Assembly: GCA_964393275.1 (NCBI GenBank)
Contig: CAYMTA010000003.1
Span: 76,879 to 140,878 of the forward strand
Direction: 5' to 3'
Source of the DNA: SLRI01 sp964393275
GTDB taxonomy: Bacteria; Pseudomonadota; Alphaproteobacteria; Geminicoccales; Geminicoccaceae
Length of the DNA stretch: 64,000 nucleotides
Shown here: in pieces, positions 36,156 through 45,228 of the stretch
Layout: each line of letters begins with the position of its first letter
Position numbering within the stretch: position 1 is the first letter of the stretch
The notes under the pieces: generated by a model
The model's database searches: none
The model's input: only the letters and a program-made list of their open reading frames with translations
Told to the model about the DNA's origin: nothing
Position numbers and translations under genes: made by a program

Positions 36156-37078
36156 CTGCCGCTCTCCTCGAGCAGGCCCATGATCAGCGGCAGGGTCGCC
36201 ATGGCGAGCAGCGTCTGCAGGGCCACGGCATTCGCCATGAAGCCCGCGTGGCCGCCCATCGCCCTGGTCTGGACATAGGCCGTGGGCGAGAGCGGCAGCG
36301 AGGCGAAGAGCACGACCACGGCGAAGGGCAAAGCGGGGAGGCCGAGGAGCAGGGCCACGGCCACCGTCAGCAGCGGCAGGCCGGCGAGCTTGAACGTGCT
36401 GGCGGCGGCGAGCCAGGCGAGCTCGCGCCGGCCCGCCCCCCGCCAGACGAGCCCGGCGCCCGTCGCCAGCAGCGCCAAAGGCAGGGAGGCGGCGCCGAGC
36501 ACGCGCAGCGTCTCGTCGATCACGAAGGGCAGGCGCAGGCCGCTCTGGCCGAGCGCGAAGCCCGTGGCCGAGGCCAGCACCAGCGGGTTCAGGAGGAGCG
36601 CCCGGGCCAGGGCCGCCGGGCGCGGCCGCGTCTCGGCATGCAGGCCGAGCAGAAGGGCGCTCGCGAGGTTGACCCCCGGCACATAGGCCGCGACCGCGAC
36701 CGCCAGAGGCGGCAGGGCCGCCTCGCCCCAGAGGCCGAGGGCGGCGGCGAAGGCGATGTAGACGTTCTGCCGGGTGGCGGCCTGCGCCACCGCCGGGATC
36801 ATCCGGCCGGCGAGGCCGAGCAACGGCGCTCCGAGAGTCACCAGGGCCATGACGAGCCCGATCGGCCCGAGGATCGCCGCCGTGATCCCCAGAACCACGC
36901 CGCCGTCGCCGACGACGCCGACCGTCGTCCGCACCAGGAGCGCCGGAAAGAGGCACCAATAGACCAGGGTTTCGACGGCGGGCCAGAATCCGGCCGCCGG
37001 GAAACGGCGGCGCCCCAGGGCGAAGCCCAGGACCAGGAGGAGGATGACGGGTGCGATGGCCTCGAAGGCGGCTGACAT
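36152..37078 (-). CDS. AEC family (auxin efflux carrier-like) transporter
   Basis: A 308-residue membrane protein of the AEC/BASS-like fold with about ten helices. The N-terminus is IAPVILLLVLGFALGRRRF and the crossover region has RQNVYIAFAAALGLWGE, followed by LALLATGAGLVW and PLSPTAYVQTRAMGGHA. Bacterial members carry malate or similar organic acids. It is the first gene of a two-gene unit with the DMT transporter. Confidence 0.87.
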   Translation of the reverse strand: MSAAFEAIAPVILLLVLGFALGRRRFPAAGFWPAVETLVYWCLFPALLVRTTVGVVGDGGVVLGITAAILGPIGLVMALVTLGAPLLGLAGRMIPAVAQAATRQNVYIAFAAALGLWGEAALPPLAVAVAAYVPGVNLASALLLGLHAETRPRPAALARALLLNPLVLASATGFALGQSGLRLPFVIDETLRVLGAASLPLALLATGAGLVWRGAGRRELAWLAAASTFKLAGLPLLTVAVALLLGLPALPFAVVVLFASLPLSPTAYVQTRAMGGHAGFMANAVALQTLLAMATLPLIMGLLEESGR

Positions 37079-37191
37079 GGAGAGGCTCTTATGGCCGCCC
37101 GGCCGGCATGACCAGCGTGGCGTTAACCGAATGGCAAGGGATGCGGGCTAGGATCGCCAGGGACCCAGCCCTGGAGTGCGCCGGAACCGGC

Positions 37192-37599
37192 ATGCGACCT
37201 TTCTCGATCCTCATCGTCGACGATGCGCGCAGCGAGCGGATGCTGCTCCGTCAGGCCATCCATGACGCGAGGCGCAACCTTCGCCTGCTCGAGGCGGCCG
37301 ACGTGCCCTCGGCCAGGGACGCCTTCGGCCGCCATCCGCTCGACCTGGTCTTCCTCGACATCGAGCTCGCCGGGGCGAGCGGCCTCGACCTGCTCGGCGA
37401 CCTGCGCCATGCCGACCCGGCGCTGCCGGTCGTCATGGTCACCCACCACAGCACCCAGGACGTCGTCGTCAAGGCGCTCCGCCAGGGCGCCTTCGGCTTC
37501 ATCGTCAAGCCCTACAGCCTGAGCCGGCTGAAGGAGATCTTCGGCAAGCTGGAGCGCCGCCTGGCCGACGCCGGCGCACCCGGGGAGGTGCCGGCCTGA
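37192..37599 (+). CDS. single-domain response regulator (CheY-like)
   Basis: A 135-residue stand-alone receiver domain with no output domain. The acidic pocket is IVDDA (D10-D11), the phospho-acceptor is D56 in LVFLDIELAG, the switch threonine is in VVMVTHHS and the conserved lysine in FIVKPYS. No histidine kinase is nearby. The ATG at 37192 starts just before the first strand; longer in-frame starts back to 37051 do not add receiver sequence. Confidence 0.9.
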   Translation: MRPFSILIVDDARSERMLLRQAIHDARRNLRLLEAADVPSARDAFGRHPLDLVFLDIELAGASGLDLLGDLRHADPALPVVMVTHHSTQDVVVKALRQGAFGFIVKPYSLSRLKEIFGKLERRLADAGAPGEVPA

Positions 37600-37701
37600 G
37601 GCGTGCGCCCGAGGCGACGACCGGCCAGGGCCCGCGCGTCCCGAAGGGCGGCGCCGCCGGCACGGGCGAGACGGGCCGTCGCCGACGGCGGACCAGAAGG
37701 G

Positions 37702-38178
37702 TCAGACCTGCGACAGGCCGTAATTCTCGAGGCCGATGCGCTGGATCAGGTCGAGCTCGGTCTTGTTGTGGTCCTGATGCTCCTCCTCGTCGGCCAGGAT
37801 CTCGATGAAGAGATCGCGGGAGACGAAGTCCTTGTGCTGCTCGGCGATCTGGATGGCCGAGCGGTAGTGCTCGATGCCCTCGAGCTCGAGCCGGAGGTCG
37901 CCCCGGATGACCTCCTCGAGGGTCTCGCCGATATGGAGCTTGCCCAGGTCCTGGAGGTTGGGCAGGCCGCCGAGCAGGAGGACCCGCTGGATCAGCCGGT
38001 CGGCGTGGCGCATCTCCTCGATCGATTCGTCGTACTCGGCCTTGCCGCGCTTCCTGAAGCCCCAGTCCTCCAGCATGCGGGCGTGCAGGAAGTACTGGTT
38101 GATGGCGGTCAGCTCGCCCTTGAGCGCCTTGTTGAGGGCGGCGATGACGTCCGGATGGCCTTTGACCTCGGCGGGCAT
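37702..38178 (-). CDS. bfr: bacterioferritin
   Basis: A 158-residue subunit of the 24-mer haem-containing iron storage protein. Ferroxidase ligands fall in the expected places: the glutamate in LKGELTAINQYFLHARM, the glutamate and histidine in EEMRHADRLI, the glutamate in LELEGIEHYRSAI, and the pair in ADEEEHQDHNKTE. The haem-ligating methionine is the one in EEMRHAD. The bfd gene lies upstream on the same strand, so Bfr and Bfd are probably co-expressed. Confidence 0.96.
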   Translation of the reverse strand: MPAEVKGHPDVIAALNKALKGELTAINQYFLHARMLEDWGFRKRGKAEYDESIEEMRHADRLIQRVLLLGGLPNLQDLGKLHIGETLEEVIRGDLRLELEGIEHYRSAIQIAEQHKDFVSRDLFIEILADEEEHQDHNKTELDLIQRIGLENYGLSQV

Positions 38179-38272
38179 GGTGCAACCTTCTCGCTATCTC
38201 GAACGGTGAGCCGCTCGCGCGGCCAGGGGTCCTTAGCCCTGCGCCGCGGCCGGGCCGAAGGGCCGGACCCCG

Positions 38273-38521
38273 TCACGACCCTTGCGGGCCACTCGTAGCC
38301 AGTTCCAGGGGATCGCTCAAGACGTCGCCCGTCAGGCTGGCCGCCGCTTCCCGCTCGACCTTGAGCTCCTCGACGATCGCCTGCATGGTCTCGACGCAGG
38401 CGCCGCACCTCACCCGGCAGCCGAGCCGGCGATAGACGCAATGCGCGCGCTTGACGGCGGGATCGACGGCGGCCTCGCGGCAGTCGCTCTCGCGCAGCAC
38501 ATTGCAGACACAGACGATCAT
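38273..38521 (-). CDS. bfd: bacterioferritin-associated ferredoxin
   Basis: An 82-residue [2Fe-2S] protein that reduces the Bfr core to release iron. The four cluster cysteines are visible: CVC near the start (MIVCVCNVLRESDCREA) and CRVRCGAC in the middle. The C-terminal tail after about residue 60 is longer than in E. coli Bfd (64 residues). It is 94 bp upstream of bfr on the same strand. I could not identify a clear Fur or Irr site upstream. Confidence 0.92.
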   Translation of the reverse strand: MIVCVCNVLRESDCREAAVDPAVKRAHCVYRRLGCRVRCGACVETMQAIVEELKVEREAAASLTGDVLSDPLELATSGPQGS

Positions 38522-38695
38522 TCACGTTCCCCACGGCGACCAGCGCGGCATGTCCGGCCTCATGTATCGATGGCGACCGGGCCGTCAATGCGACCCGTGG
38601 CGCAAAAGCGCCCCGTTCAGAGCTGTTCCAGGCTTCATGTGGCCGAGAGGCTCTCGGGCGTTGCCTGCGGGCGCCTCGGCGACCGGGAAAGGTGC

Positions 38696-40615
38696 CTAGC
38701 CGCGTGCCTCGGCCGGCGCCCCGACCGGGCCCGCGACGGCCAGGCCCTGACGCCACAGAAGCCAGAGCAGGAGCAGCGCCGGCACGGCGAAGAGGGTCGA
38801 GGTCATGAAGAAGACCGACCAGCCGACCGCATCGGCGAAGAAGCCGGAGGACGGCACGATCACGAACTTGCCCAGAAGCTGCATGAAGGAGGTGAGCAGG
38901 GCGTATTGCACGGCCGTGTAGTGGATGTTGCACAAGGAGGAGAGGTAGGCGACGAAGACCGTCGTGCCGAGGCCGCCCGTGATGTTCTCGACCAGGATGA
39001 CGGCATGGAAGAGGGCGACGTTGGGCCCGATCCAGGACAGCAGCAGGAACATCAGGTTCGAGCCCGCCATCAGCACCACGGAAAGGGCGAGGGAGCGCAT
39101 CAGCCCGAGGCGGAAGACCAGGACCCCGCCGACAATGCCGCCGACCAGCGTCATCCAGAGGCCGAACGTGCCCGAGACCCAGGCGATCTGGGCCTTGTCG
39201 AAGCCGACATCGATGTAGAAGGGGTTGGCCATCAGGGCGAGGACGACGTCGGCCGCCTTGAAGACCGAGATGAAGGCGAGGATCGTCACCGCGACCCCGA
39301 GCCCGTTGCGCTTGACGAAGTCATAGAACGGCTCGATCACCGCCCGCCGCATCCAGAGGTGGACCCTGCTCTCCTGGGCGATCGGCACGAGGCCGAAATT
39401 GGCCTGCGCGCGGCGGCTGAAATAGGTGAAGCCGTAGAGGGTGAGCAGGGCCACGAGCTCCAGCCAGAAGCCGACCACGGTCAGCCAGACCGGCGCCATG
39501 AAGGCTTCCGCCGTGAACGGCGCGACGCCGAAGAGGCCGACGACCCAGTTGCTCATGACGAAGAGGCCGCCGAGCACGAGCCAGCCGTGCAGGGTGGCGA
39601 AGAAGGGTGCCTCCGGCCCGATGACGTGCCAAAGCGTCTCGATGGTCAGCCAGGCGATGGCGAGGAGGGCGAAGCTCTTGGTCGCGGCGAGGGCTCCGGG
39701 TGCCCGGCCGTGGAGCAGCCAGGCGAGCCGCAGCCCCAGGGCGGCGACGGCGAGGTTGCCCAGGAGCACGATGGCCCCGGCGAGGGACCAGGATTGGGGC
39801 GGCGCCGTCACGATGCCGAAGAGGGTCGAGAGCGGCAGCCAGGCGCCGAGGCCGACGAGGGCCGCCAGGAGGAGGCCGCCCCGGCCCTTGAAGGGGGCGA
39901 GCTGCCGTGGCGTGGCCTGGCGGAGCAGGCGGTCCTCCTCGAGCACCTCCTGGTCGATGAGCGCCGTCGAGGACTGCGCCGGCTCGCCGATGGAGAGCAC
40001 GGTGCCCATGCCGACGAGGACGAGCAGCGCCATCACCGTGTAGGCCGCGGACCAGCCGAAGGCCTCGGCGATCAGGAGGGCGCCGGCGGTGGCGACCCAC
40101 ATGGCGACGCGATAGCCGAGGACGACGACCCCGGCCCCGGCGCCGAGCTTCTCCTTCGGCAGGATCTCGACCCGATAGGCATCGATGACGATGTCCTGGC
40201 TGGCCGAGAAGAAGGCGACGAGCACCGCGAAGAACGCGGTCCACCAGAGATCGTCGCCGGGGCTGGTCCGGCCGAGCGCGAAGATCGAGAGGACGAGGCC
40301 GATCTGGGCCGCGATCATCCAGCCGCGACGGCGGCCGAGCAGGCTCGTGAACGGCGGCAGGGGCAGCCGGTCCATGAGCGGCGCCCAGGCGAACTTGAAG
40401 GTGTAGGGCGCGAAGGCGAAGCCGAAGAGCCCGATCGCCGCCCGGGTAACATCCTCCTCGCGCAGCCAGGTGCTGAGCGTCGAGGCGATGAGCATGATCG
40501 GCAGGCCGCTCGAGAAGCCGAGAAAGAGCACGCCGACCACCCTGGGGTCGCGATAGATGCCGAGCGAGGCGAGCCAGCCTTGCCGACCGAGCCAGCCCCG
40601 CACCGCCTCAGCCAT
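38696..40615 (-). CDS. ampG: AmpG-like MFS permease
   Basis: A 639-residue major facilitator protein of the AmpG (muropeptide permease) type, which imports anhydromuropeptides for cell-wall recycling. The N-terminus shows FLGFSSGLPIMLIASTLSTW, FAPYTFKFAWAPLMDRLPLP and SASQDIVIDAYRVEIL, all AmpG-like. It is about 150 residues longer than E. coli AmpG because a central region (residues about 245-400) adds several hydrophobic segments. The C-terminal half resumes with AQIAWVSGTFGLWMTLVGGI. The function is likely but the insert leaves some doubt. Confidence 0.82.
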   Translation of the reverse strand: MAEAVRGWLGRQGWLASLGIYRDPRVVGVLFLGFSSGLPIMLIASTLSTWLREEDVTRAAIGLFGFAFAPYTFKFAWAPLMDRLPLPPFTSLLGRRRGWMIAAQIGLVLSIFALGRTSPGDDLWWTAFFAVLVAFFSASQDIVIDAYRVEILPKEKLGAGAGVVVLGYRVAMWVATAGALLIAEAFGWSAAYTVMALLVLVGMGTVLSIGEPAQSSTALIDQEVLEEDRLLRQATPRQLAPFKGRGGLLLAALVGLGAWLPLSTLFGIVTAPPQSWSLAGAIVLLGNLAVAALGLRLAWLLHGRAPGALAATKSFALLAIAWLTIETLWHVIGPEAPFFATLHGWLVLGGLFVMSNWVVGLFGVAPFTAEAFMAPVWLTVVGFWLELVALLTLYGFTYFSRRAQANFGLVPIAQESRVHLWMRRAVIEPFYDFVKRNGLGVAVTILAFISVFKAADVVLALMANPFYIDVGFDKAQIAWVSGTFGLWMTLVGGIVGGVLVFRLGLMRSLALSVVLMAGSNLMFLLLSWIGPNVALFHAVILVENITGGLGTTVFVAYLSSLCNIHYTAVQYALLTSFMQLLGKFVIVPSSGFFADAVGWSVFFMTSTLFAVPALLLLWLLWRQGLAVAGPVGAPAEARG

Positions 40616-40719
40616 CGATGACCTCCGTCAGCGTTGGGCCCACCGCATGCGCGCCACCCGGGCGCCCGCGACCCCGCGAATTCAGCCGGCGCGCCGCGCC
40701 GGCTGCCCGCCTCGGCAAC

Positions 40720-41319
40720 TCAGAAGAAGCGTTCGGGGACGCGGATGATGTCGCCCGGCAGAACCGGCGTGTCGGGCGTGACGATCACGGAGGGGGCACC
40801 CGAGCCGCCGCGCTGGATCTCGATCCCGTCCTCCTTCGCCCGGTAGGTGAAGCCGCCGGCGAGGGCCACGGCGTTGATCACGCTCATGCCCGAGGCATAG
40901 GGATACGAGCCAGGCGCGTTGACCTCGCCGAGGATGAAGAAGGGCCGATAGTTGAGCACCTCGATGCTGATCTGCGGGTCGACGAGGTAGCCGTCCTTGA
41001 GCTTCGTGGCGATCCGGTCCTCGAGCTGGCGCGTCGTGAGGCCGGCGGCGCTGACCTCGCCGATCAGCGGCATGGCGAAATTGCCGCCGCCGTCGATCTC
41101 GAACTCGCCGGACAGGTCCTCGTGGCGGAAGACGACGATGCGGATCCGGTCGCCGCTGTCCAGCGTGTAGGCGGGCGCGCTGAGGCGGACGGCCGGGGTG
41201 CCGTCCGCATTGGTGGCCGCGGTCCCCAGGATTCCCGGCGTCGAGCCGCCACAGGCGCTGAGCATCAGGCCCAGCCCGAGCATCAATACCGTCAACAGCT
41301 TGCGGCCAGTCGTCGCCAT
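40720..41319 (-). CDS. polysaccharide export lipoprotein (Wza-like)
   Basis: A 199-residue outer-membrane export protein with a lipoprotein signal (lipobox LSAC, C23). A Poly_export domain (LDSGDRIRIVVFRHEDLSGE, FAMPLIGEVSAAGLTTRQLE) is followed by one SLBB domain (FFILGEVNAPGSYPYASG). It is half the length of E. coli Wza and resembles the short GumB-like proteins. GGAG lies before the ATG at 41319. A beta-barrel protein gene lies upstream on the same strand, and galE is close by, so exopolysaccharide secretion is a reasonable context. Confidence 0.9.
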   Translation of the reverse strand: MATTGRKLLTVLMLGLGLMLSACGGSTPGILGTAATNADGTPAVRLSAPAYTLDSGDRIRIVVFRHEDLSGEFEIDGGGNFAMPLIGEVSAAGLTTRQLEDRIATKLKDGYLVDPQISIEVLNYRPFFILGEVNAPGSYPYASGMSVINAVALAGGFTYRAKEDGIEIQRGGSGAPSVIVTPDTPVLPGDIIRVPERFF

Positions 41320-41467
41320 CAGTCCTTCTCCACCGCTGCCACGCGCGCGAGCCGCGCGTCCGATCCGCCGTTCGCGGTCGGCACCGCCGCCCGGCCCGAT
41401 TCTTACTACCCGCCAAATCTTACTCAAGGCTAAAGGCAGGGCCGGGTGCCGCGGGCGGTGCTGCCGC

Positions 41468-42700
41468 TCAGAGCTTGGCGACGAGGCCGATCCGGAAGAT
41501 GTTGCGGTCGAACTCGGCATCGCCGTCGTCCGATTGGCGGTGGCTGAAGTTGTAGGTCGCATCGAGGGTGAAGCGGCGGTTGATCAGGTAGCTGATCCCG
41601 GCGCCGGCGGTGTAGGTGTCGTCGGTCCGGCCCGTGCCTTCGTAGTCGTCGCGCACGTACTCGGCATTGGCGTTGAGGACGATGTTGCGGCGCAGCTCGT
41701 GGTAGACGTTCAGGCCGAGGCCGGCATAGAGATTGCTGGTCGCCGTGTCGCCCTGGTAGGTGACGGTGGTCTCGTCGATGCCGGCCTGGCCGTCGAAGAT
41801 CAGCGAGGTCAGGGGCGTGATGTTCCAGGTGACCCCGGCATTGCCGGCGAAGCCGTCGACGTTCTCCAGATCGTTGTCGTCGTACTCGCGCCGCGTGTAG
41901 CCGGCGGAGACCTCGCCGAAGATCACGCCGGTGAAATCGATCTCGGTGCCGACGAGCGCGTCGAAGCCGGTCGAGTTCCGATCGAGGCCCGGCGTCTCGT
42001 CGTACTCGCGGGCACTGCCGATCACCTCGACGAAGGGGGCGATGCGTGGCGACAGGTTGTAGCCGGTCCGCAGGCCGAGCGAATACTCGTTGCGATCCCG
42101 GTCGGTGTTGCTGACGGGGCCGGCGCTGTCGAAGTCGAGCCGCAGGAAGCGGGCGATCGGCTGCAGATAGAAGCGGGCGAACTCGTGCCGGTGGCTGAGG
42201 TTGACGTTCATCCGGTAGAGCTGGGTCACGTCCTCGTTGCCCTGGGAGTCGGCCTGCTCGGCGTCCTCGTGCAGGCGGGCGAAGGCGGTCTGGATGCTGG
42301 TCCGGCTGTTGCGCAGGGCATCGATACGGCCGCCGAGGCCGACGCCGAAGTCCTGGTAGTCGCTGTTGTTGTTGTCGGCGTAGAAGCCGAAATCACCGAA
42401 CGCGCTGACATTGAGCTGGTGCCGCGACCACTGCGACCGGGCCTCGACCTGCGGGCGCACCGTGAAGATGATGTCATCCTCCTCGTCGTTGCTCGTCGCC
42501 AGGATATTGTCGTCGTAGGCGATGCCGGTCTCGATCTGCGGGTAGATCAGGAAGGCCCGGGCCCGAATGCCCAGGGGATCGTAGTCGGGTCGCGGCCGGT
42601 CCTGCACGGGGACATTGCGGATGTCCTGCGCCGCGGCCGCCAAAGGTGCCAGAAGAGCGATCCCGGACACGAGAGCGCCGATCAGCCTGGTCGTCGTCAT
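41468..42700 (-). CDS. outer-membrane beta-barrel protein (BBP2/porin-like)
   Basis: A 410-residue protein with a signal peptide (cut after PLAAAA) and a series of amphipathic strands with alternating aromatic and polar residues. These fill positions from about 60 to the end, finishing with the barrel-closing FRIGLVAKL. It resembles the putative beta-barrel porin family found with exopolysaccharide genes in alphaproteobacteria. The ATG at 42700 has GGAG nearby. It is followed 148 bp later by the Wza-like gene and the two may form one export route. Confidence 0.82.
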   Translation of the reverse strand: MTTTRLIGALVSGIALLAPLAAAAQDIRNVPVQDRPRPDYDPLGIRARAFLIYPQIETGIAYDDNILATSNDEEDDIIFTVRPQVEARSQWSRHQLNVSAFGDFGFYADNNNSDYQDFGVGLGGRIDALRNSRTSIQTAFARLHEDAEQADSQGNEDVTQLYRMNVNLSHRHEFARFYLQPIARFLRLDFDSAGPVSNTDRDRNEYSLGLRTGYNLSPRIAPFVEVIGSAREYDETPGLDRNSTGFDALVGTEIDFTGVIFGEVSAGYTRREYDDNDLENVDGFAGNAGVTWNITPLTSLIFDGQAGIDETTVTYQGDTATSNLYAGLGLNVYHELRRNIVLNANAEYVRDDYEGTGRTDDTYTAGAGISYLINRRFTLDATYNFSHRQSDDGDAEFDRNIFRIGLVAKL

Positions 42701-43193
42701 TACTCTACTCCGCTTCAGGAGGGGTCCCTCGACAGTCGCTTTCAGACATCCGGTCCCGCACCCGCCTGCCCATGGGTGATCGCCTGTCGCTCGACCCGGT
42801 GCCGGGCCCCGATCGGGGCCAACTCCATCCGCCCGAACATGCCGCGTGCATGCGGTCATGAGCGGCGCTAGAACGGGCCGGAACGAGCGGCGACGCGAAT
42901 GCTCACGCCACCCCGACGGTCATGCCGGCAGCGACAACCCGATCAACCATCGGTGCGTCTATCCGGTTTGCCCAGGCGTGACAACCGAAGCCGGGGGCAT
43001 TTTCCGCGAGATGTGCACAATTGCCCGCAAACCATTGATGCTGTAACGCGTTTGCCACGAGTGGCACGGGCGACGTCGGGATGGTCCCGGAAAAAATCTA
43101 TTGTGAGTTGAGAAAACCCTGCTCAAGCGACTGTTCCAGCGCCCGCGCCCGGCCATCGACGAGACGCCTCTGGTCGGCGGTCGACCACCCCGC
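42701..43193. other. 493-bp divergent intergenic region
   Basis: This holds promoters for the beta-barrel gene (left) and the metallophosphatase (right). An AT-richer stretch near 43005-43120 is the likeliest promoter area. A small dyad, TGCCACgaGTGGCA, lies near 43053. I see no RNA gene or credible reading frame except the in-frame upstream part of the phosphatase from 43107. Confidence 0.4.
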
Positions 43194-43916
43194 GTGCCGG
43201 ATGGCGTGCGCGTCTACGCGATCGGCGACGTGCACGGGCGGATCGATCTCCTGCGGGCGCTCGAGGGGCTGATCGTGGCCGACGCCGCCGCCTGCGCCGC
43301 GCGTTGCCGCAACCTGCTCGTCTATCTCGGCGACTACGTCGATCGCGGCTTCGACAGCCGCAAGGTGCTCGACCATCTCTGCAGCGACCCGCCCGACGGG
43401 TTCGACCGGGTCATGCTGCTCGGCAACCACGATGCCTGGCTCAGGGACTTCCTCGCAGGCGAGCCGGTCGGCGAGAGCTGGCTGCGCTTCGGCGGCGACG
43501 CGACGCTGCTCAGCTACGGCGTGCCGCTGGCCCTCGACCGGCCGGGGGAGGAGCGCCTCGTGGATGCCCGGGCACGGCTCGTGGAGTCGGCTCCGCCGAG
43601 CCACAGGAAGCTCCTGGCCGAGCTCGAGCTGGTCCTGCCGTTCGGCGACTATCTCTTCTGCCATGCGGGCATCCGGCCGGGCGTGCCGCTCGCCAACCAG
43701 GTCGAGGAGGACCTGATCTGGATTCGCGAGCCGTTCCTGAGCTGGGCCGGCGATGCCGGGAAGATCGTCGTGCATGGCCACACGGTGGAGGACGCGCCGG
43801 CCATCCGCCGCAACCGGATCGGCATCGACACCGGGGCCTGCTTCACCGGCAATCTCACCTGCCTGGTCCTGGAGGGCGCCGAGCACCGCTTCCTCTCGAC
43901 CGGGCAGCCTCGCTAG
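43194..43916 (+). CDS. metallophosphatase (Ser/Thr protein phosphatase-like)
   Basis: A 240-residue calcineurin-like phosphoesterase with the metal-binding motifs in order: GDVHGR, GDYVDRG, GNHD, and the histidines in FCHAGIRPG and VHGHT. It resembles bacterial diadenosine-tetraphosphatase or PrpA-like protein phosphatases. The start used is GTG at 43194. However, in-frame sequence from 43119 (LLKRLFQRPRPAIDETPLVG) looks like the usual N-terminus of this family, with no ATG, GTG or TTG upstream before a stop at 43104. The real start may be the CTG at 43119. Confidence 0.82.
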   Translation: MPDGVRVYAIGDVHGRIDLLRALEGLIVADAAACAARCRNLLVYLGDYVDRGFDSRKVLDHLCSDPPDGFDRVMLLGNHDAWLRDFLAGEPVGESWLRFGGDATLLSYGVPLALDRPGEERLVDARARLVESAPPSHRKLLAELELVLPFGDYLFCHAGIRPGVPLANQVEEDLIWIREPFLSWAGDAGKIVVHGHTVEDAPAIRRNRIGIDTGACFTGNLTCLVLEGAEHRFLSTGQPR

Positions 43917-44118
43917 CCGGCGGCCGGCAAGTCTTGAACCTGCAAAAAACATAACGAGATACGTTTCCGGCGACGGTTGTTCACGAATCTCAGAGGCTCG
44001 GGCGGATATCCTCCGCATCGCGCGCGCAGCCGGCGGGCGCGACCGACCGCGTGCCGGCCGCTCTCTCGCTCGAACCATTCCGCCAGGCTCCGAGCCGGGC
44101 GATGCAAAAGGATCAGCC

Positions 44119-45141
44119 ATGCCCGAAGCTCCCTCCGGCCTGCGCGTGCTCGTCACTGGCGGGGCCGGCTATATCGGCAGCCACATCGTTCGTGATCTGA
44201 TCGCCGCCGGGCATCGCGTCACCGTCTTCGACAATCTCTATTCGGGGCACGTCTGGGCGGTGCCGGGGGCGGAGCTCGAGGTCGGCGACCTGGGCGACCG
44301 GCAGCGCCTCGAGCGGGTGCTCTCCGCGACCTCGTTCGACGCCGCGATCCACTGCGCCGGGCATATCTGGGTCGGCGAATCGGTCAGGAACCCGGGCAAG
44401 TACTACTTCAACAACGCCAGCAATGCCTTTCGCCTCTTCGACCTTTGCGCCCAGTACGGCATCCGCCACGTCGTCTTCTCGTCGACCGCCGCGGTCTACG
44501 GCCAGCCCGATGTGGCCCTGATCGACGAGGACCAGCCGCTGCAGCCGATCAACCCCTACGGCGCCAGCAAGCTCATGGCCGAGCGGGCGCTGCAGGACAT
44601 CGCGGCGGCGGCCGGCCTCGGCTTCGCGATCCTGCGCTACTTCAATGTCGCCGGCGCCGATGCCGCGGCCCGGATCGGCGAGGCCACGCCGAACAACAGC
44701 CACCTCGTGAAGGTGGCGCTCGAGACGGCCATCGGGCTCAGGCCGTCGATGCGGATCAACGGAACCGACTATCCGACCCCGGACGGCACCTGCATTCGCG
44801 ACTACGTCCATGTCGAAGATCTGGCGGCCGCCCACGTGCTGGCCCTGCATCATCTGGTGCGCGGCGGCGACTCGCTGATCGCCAATTGCGGCTACGGCCA
44901 CGGCTTCAGCGTCCGCGAGGTGATCGACGCGGTGCTGCGGGTGACCGGCATCGACATTCCCGTCGAGAGCGGTCCGCGTCGCCCGGGCGATCCGGCGGTG
45001 CTGGTCGCCGACAACCGGCGGATCCGCCGCGTGCTCGGCTGGGAGCCGGCCAGGGACGACCTCGATTCCATCGTCGGCTCGGCCTGGCGGTTCGAGCAGG
45101 CGTTGCAGGCGATGCGCGGTGGTCTTGCGAAATCCGCCTGA
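44119..45141 (+). CDS. galE: UDP-glucose 4-epimerase
   Basis: Interconverts UDP-glucose and UDP-galactose for surface polysaccharides. Length is 340 residues of the extended SDR family. It has the NAD motif VTGGAGYIGSH, the catalytic serine and threonine region SSTAAVYG, the YxxxK pair in NPYGASKLMAE, and the sugar-binding end RRPGDPAVLVAD. A possible weak promoter (TTGAAC, 17 bases, AGATAC) lies near 43934-43962. Neighbouring envelope genes fit a polysaccharide role. Confidence 0.93.
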   Translation: MPEAPSGLRVLVTGGAGYIGSHIVRDLIAAGHRVTVFDNLYSGHVWAVPGAELEVGDLGDRQRLERVLSATSFDAAIHCAGHIWVGESVRNPGKYYFNNASNAFRLFDLCAQYGIRHVVFSSTAAVYGQPDVALIDEDQPLQPINPYGASKLMAERALQDIAAAAGLGFAILRYFNVAGADAAARIGEATPNNSHLVKVALETAIGLRPSMRINGTDYPTPDGTCIRDYVHVEDLAAAHVLALHHLVRGGDSLIANCGYGHGFSVREVIDAVLRVTGIDIPVESGPRRPGDPAVLVADNRRIRRVLGWEPARDDLDSIVGSAWRFEQALQAMRGGLAKSA

Positions 45142-45228
45142 GGCACTACCCTCGGATCGTCCTTGCAGAAGCCGCGGCGCGATGTAGGTTCGCGTCCAGG
45201 TTGAGCATTTCGCCAGCCGCTCCGGGCG

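Noticed and set aside
38599..38612. Hairpin GGCGC-AAAA-GCGCC as terminator after the AmpG-like gene
   Set aside because: The stem is only five base pairs with no T-run; too weak to call.
43934..43962. Sigma-70-like promoter upstream of galE
   Set aside because: TTGAAC with 17-base spacing is acceptable, but the -10 hexamer AGATAC matches poorly; mentioned under galE only.
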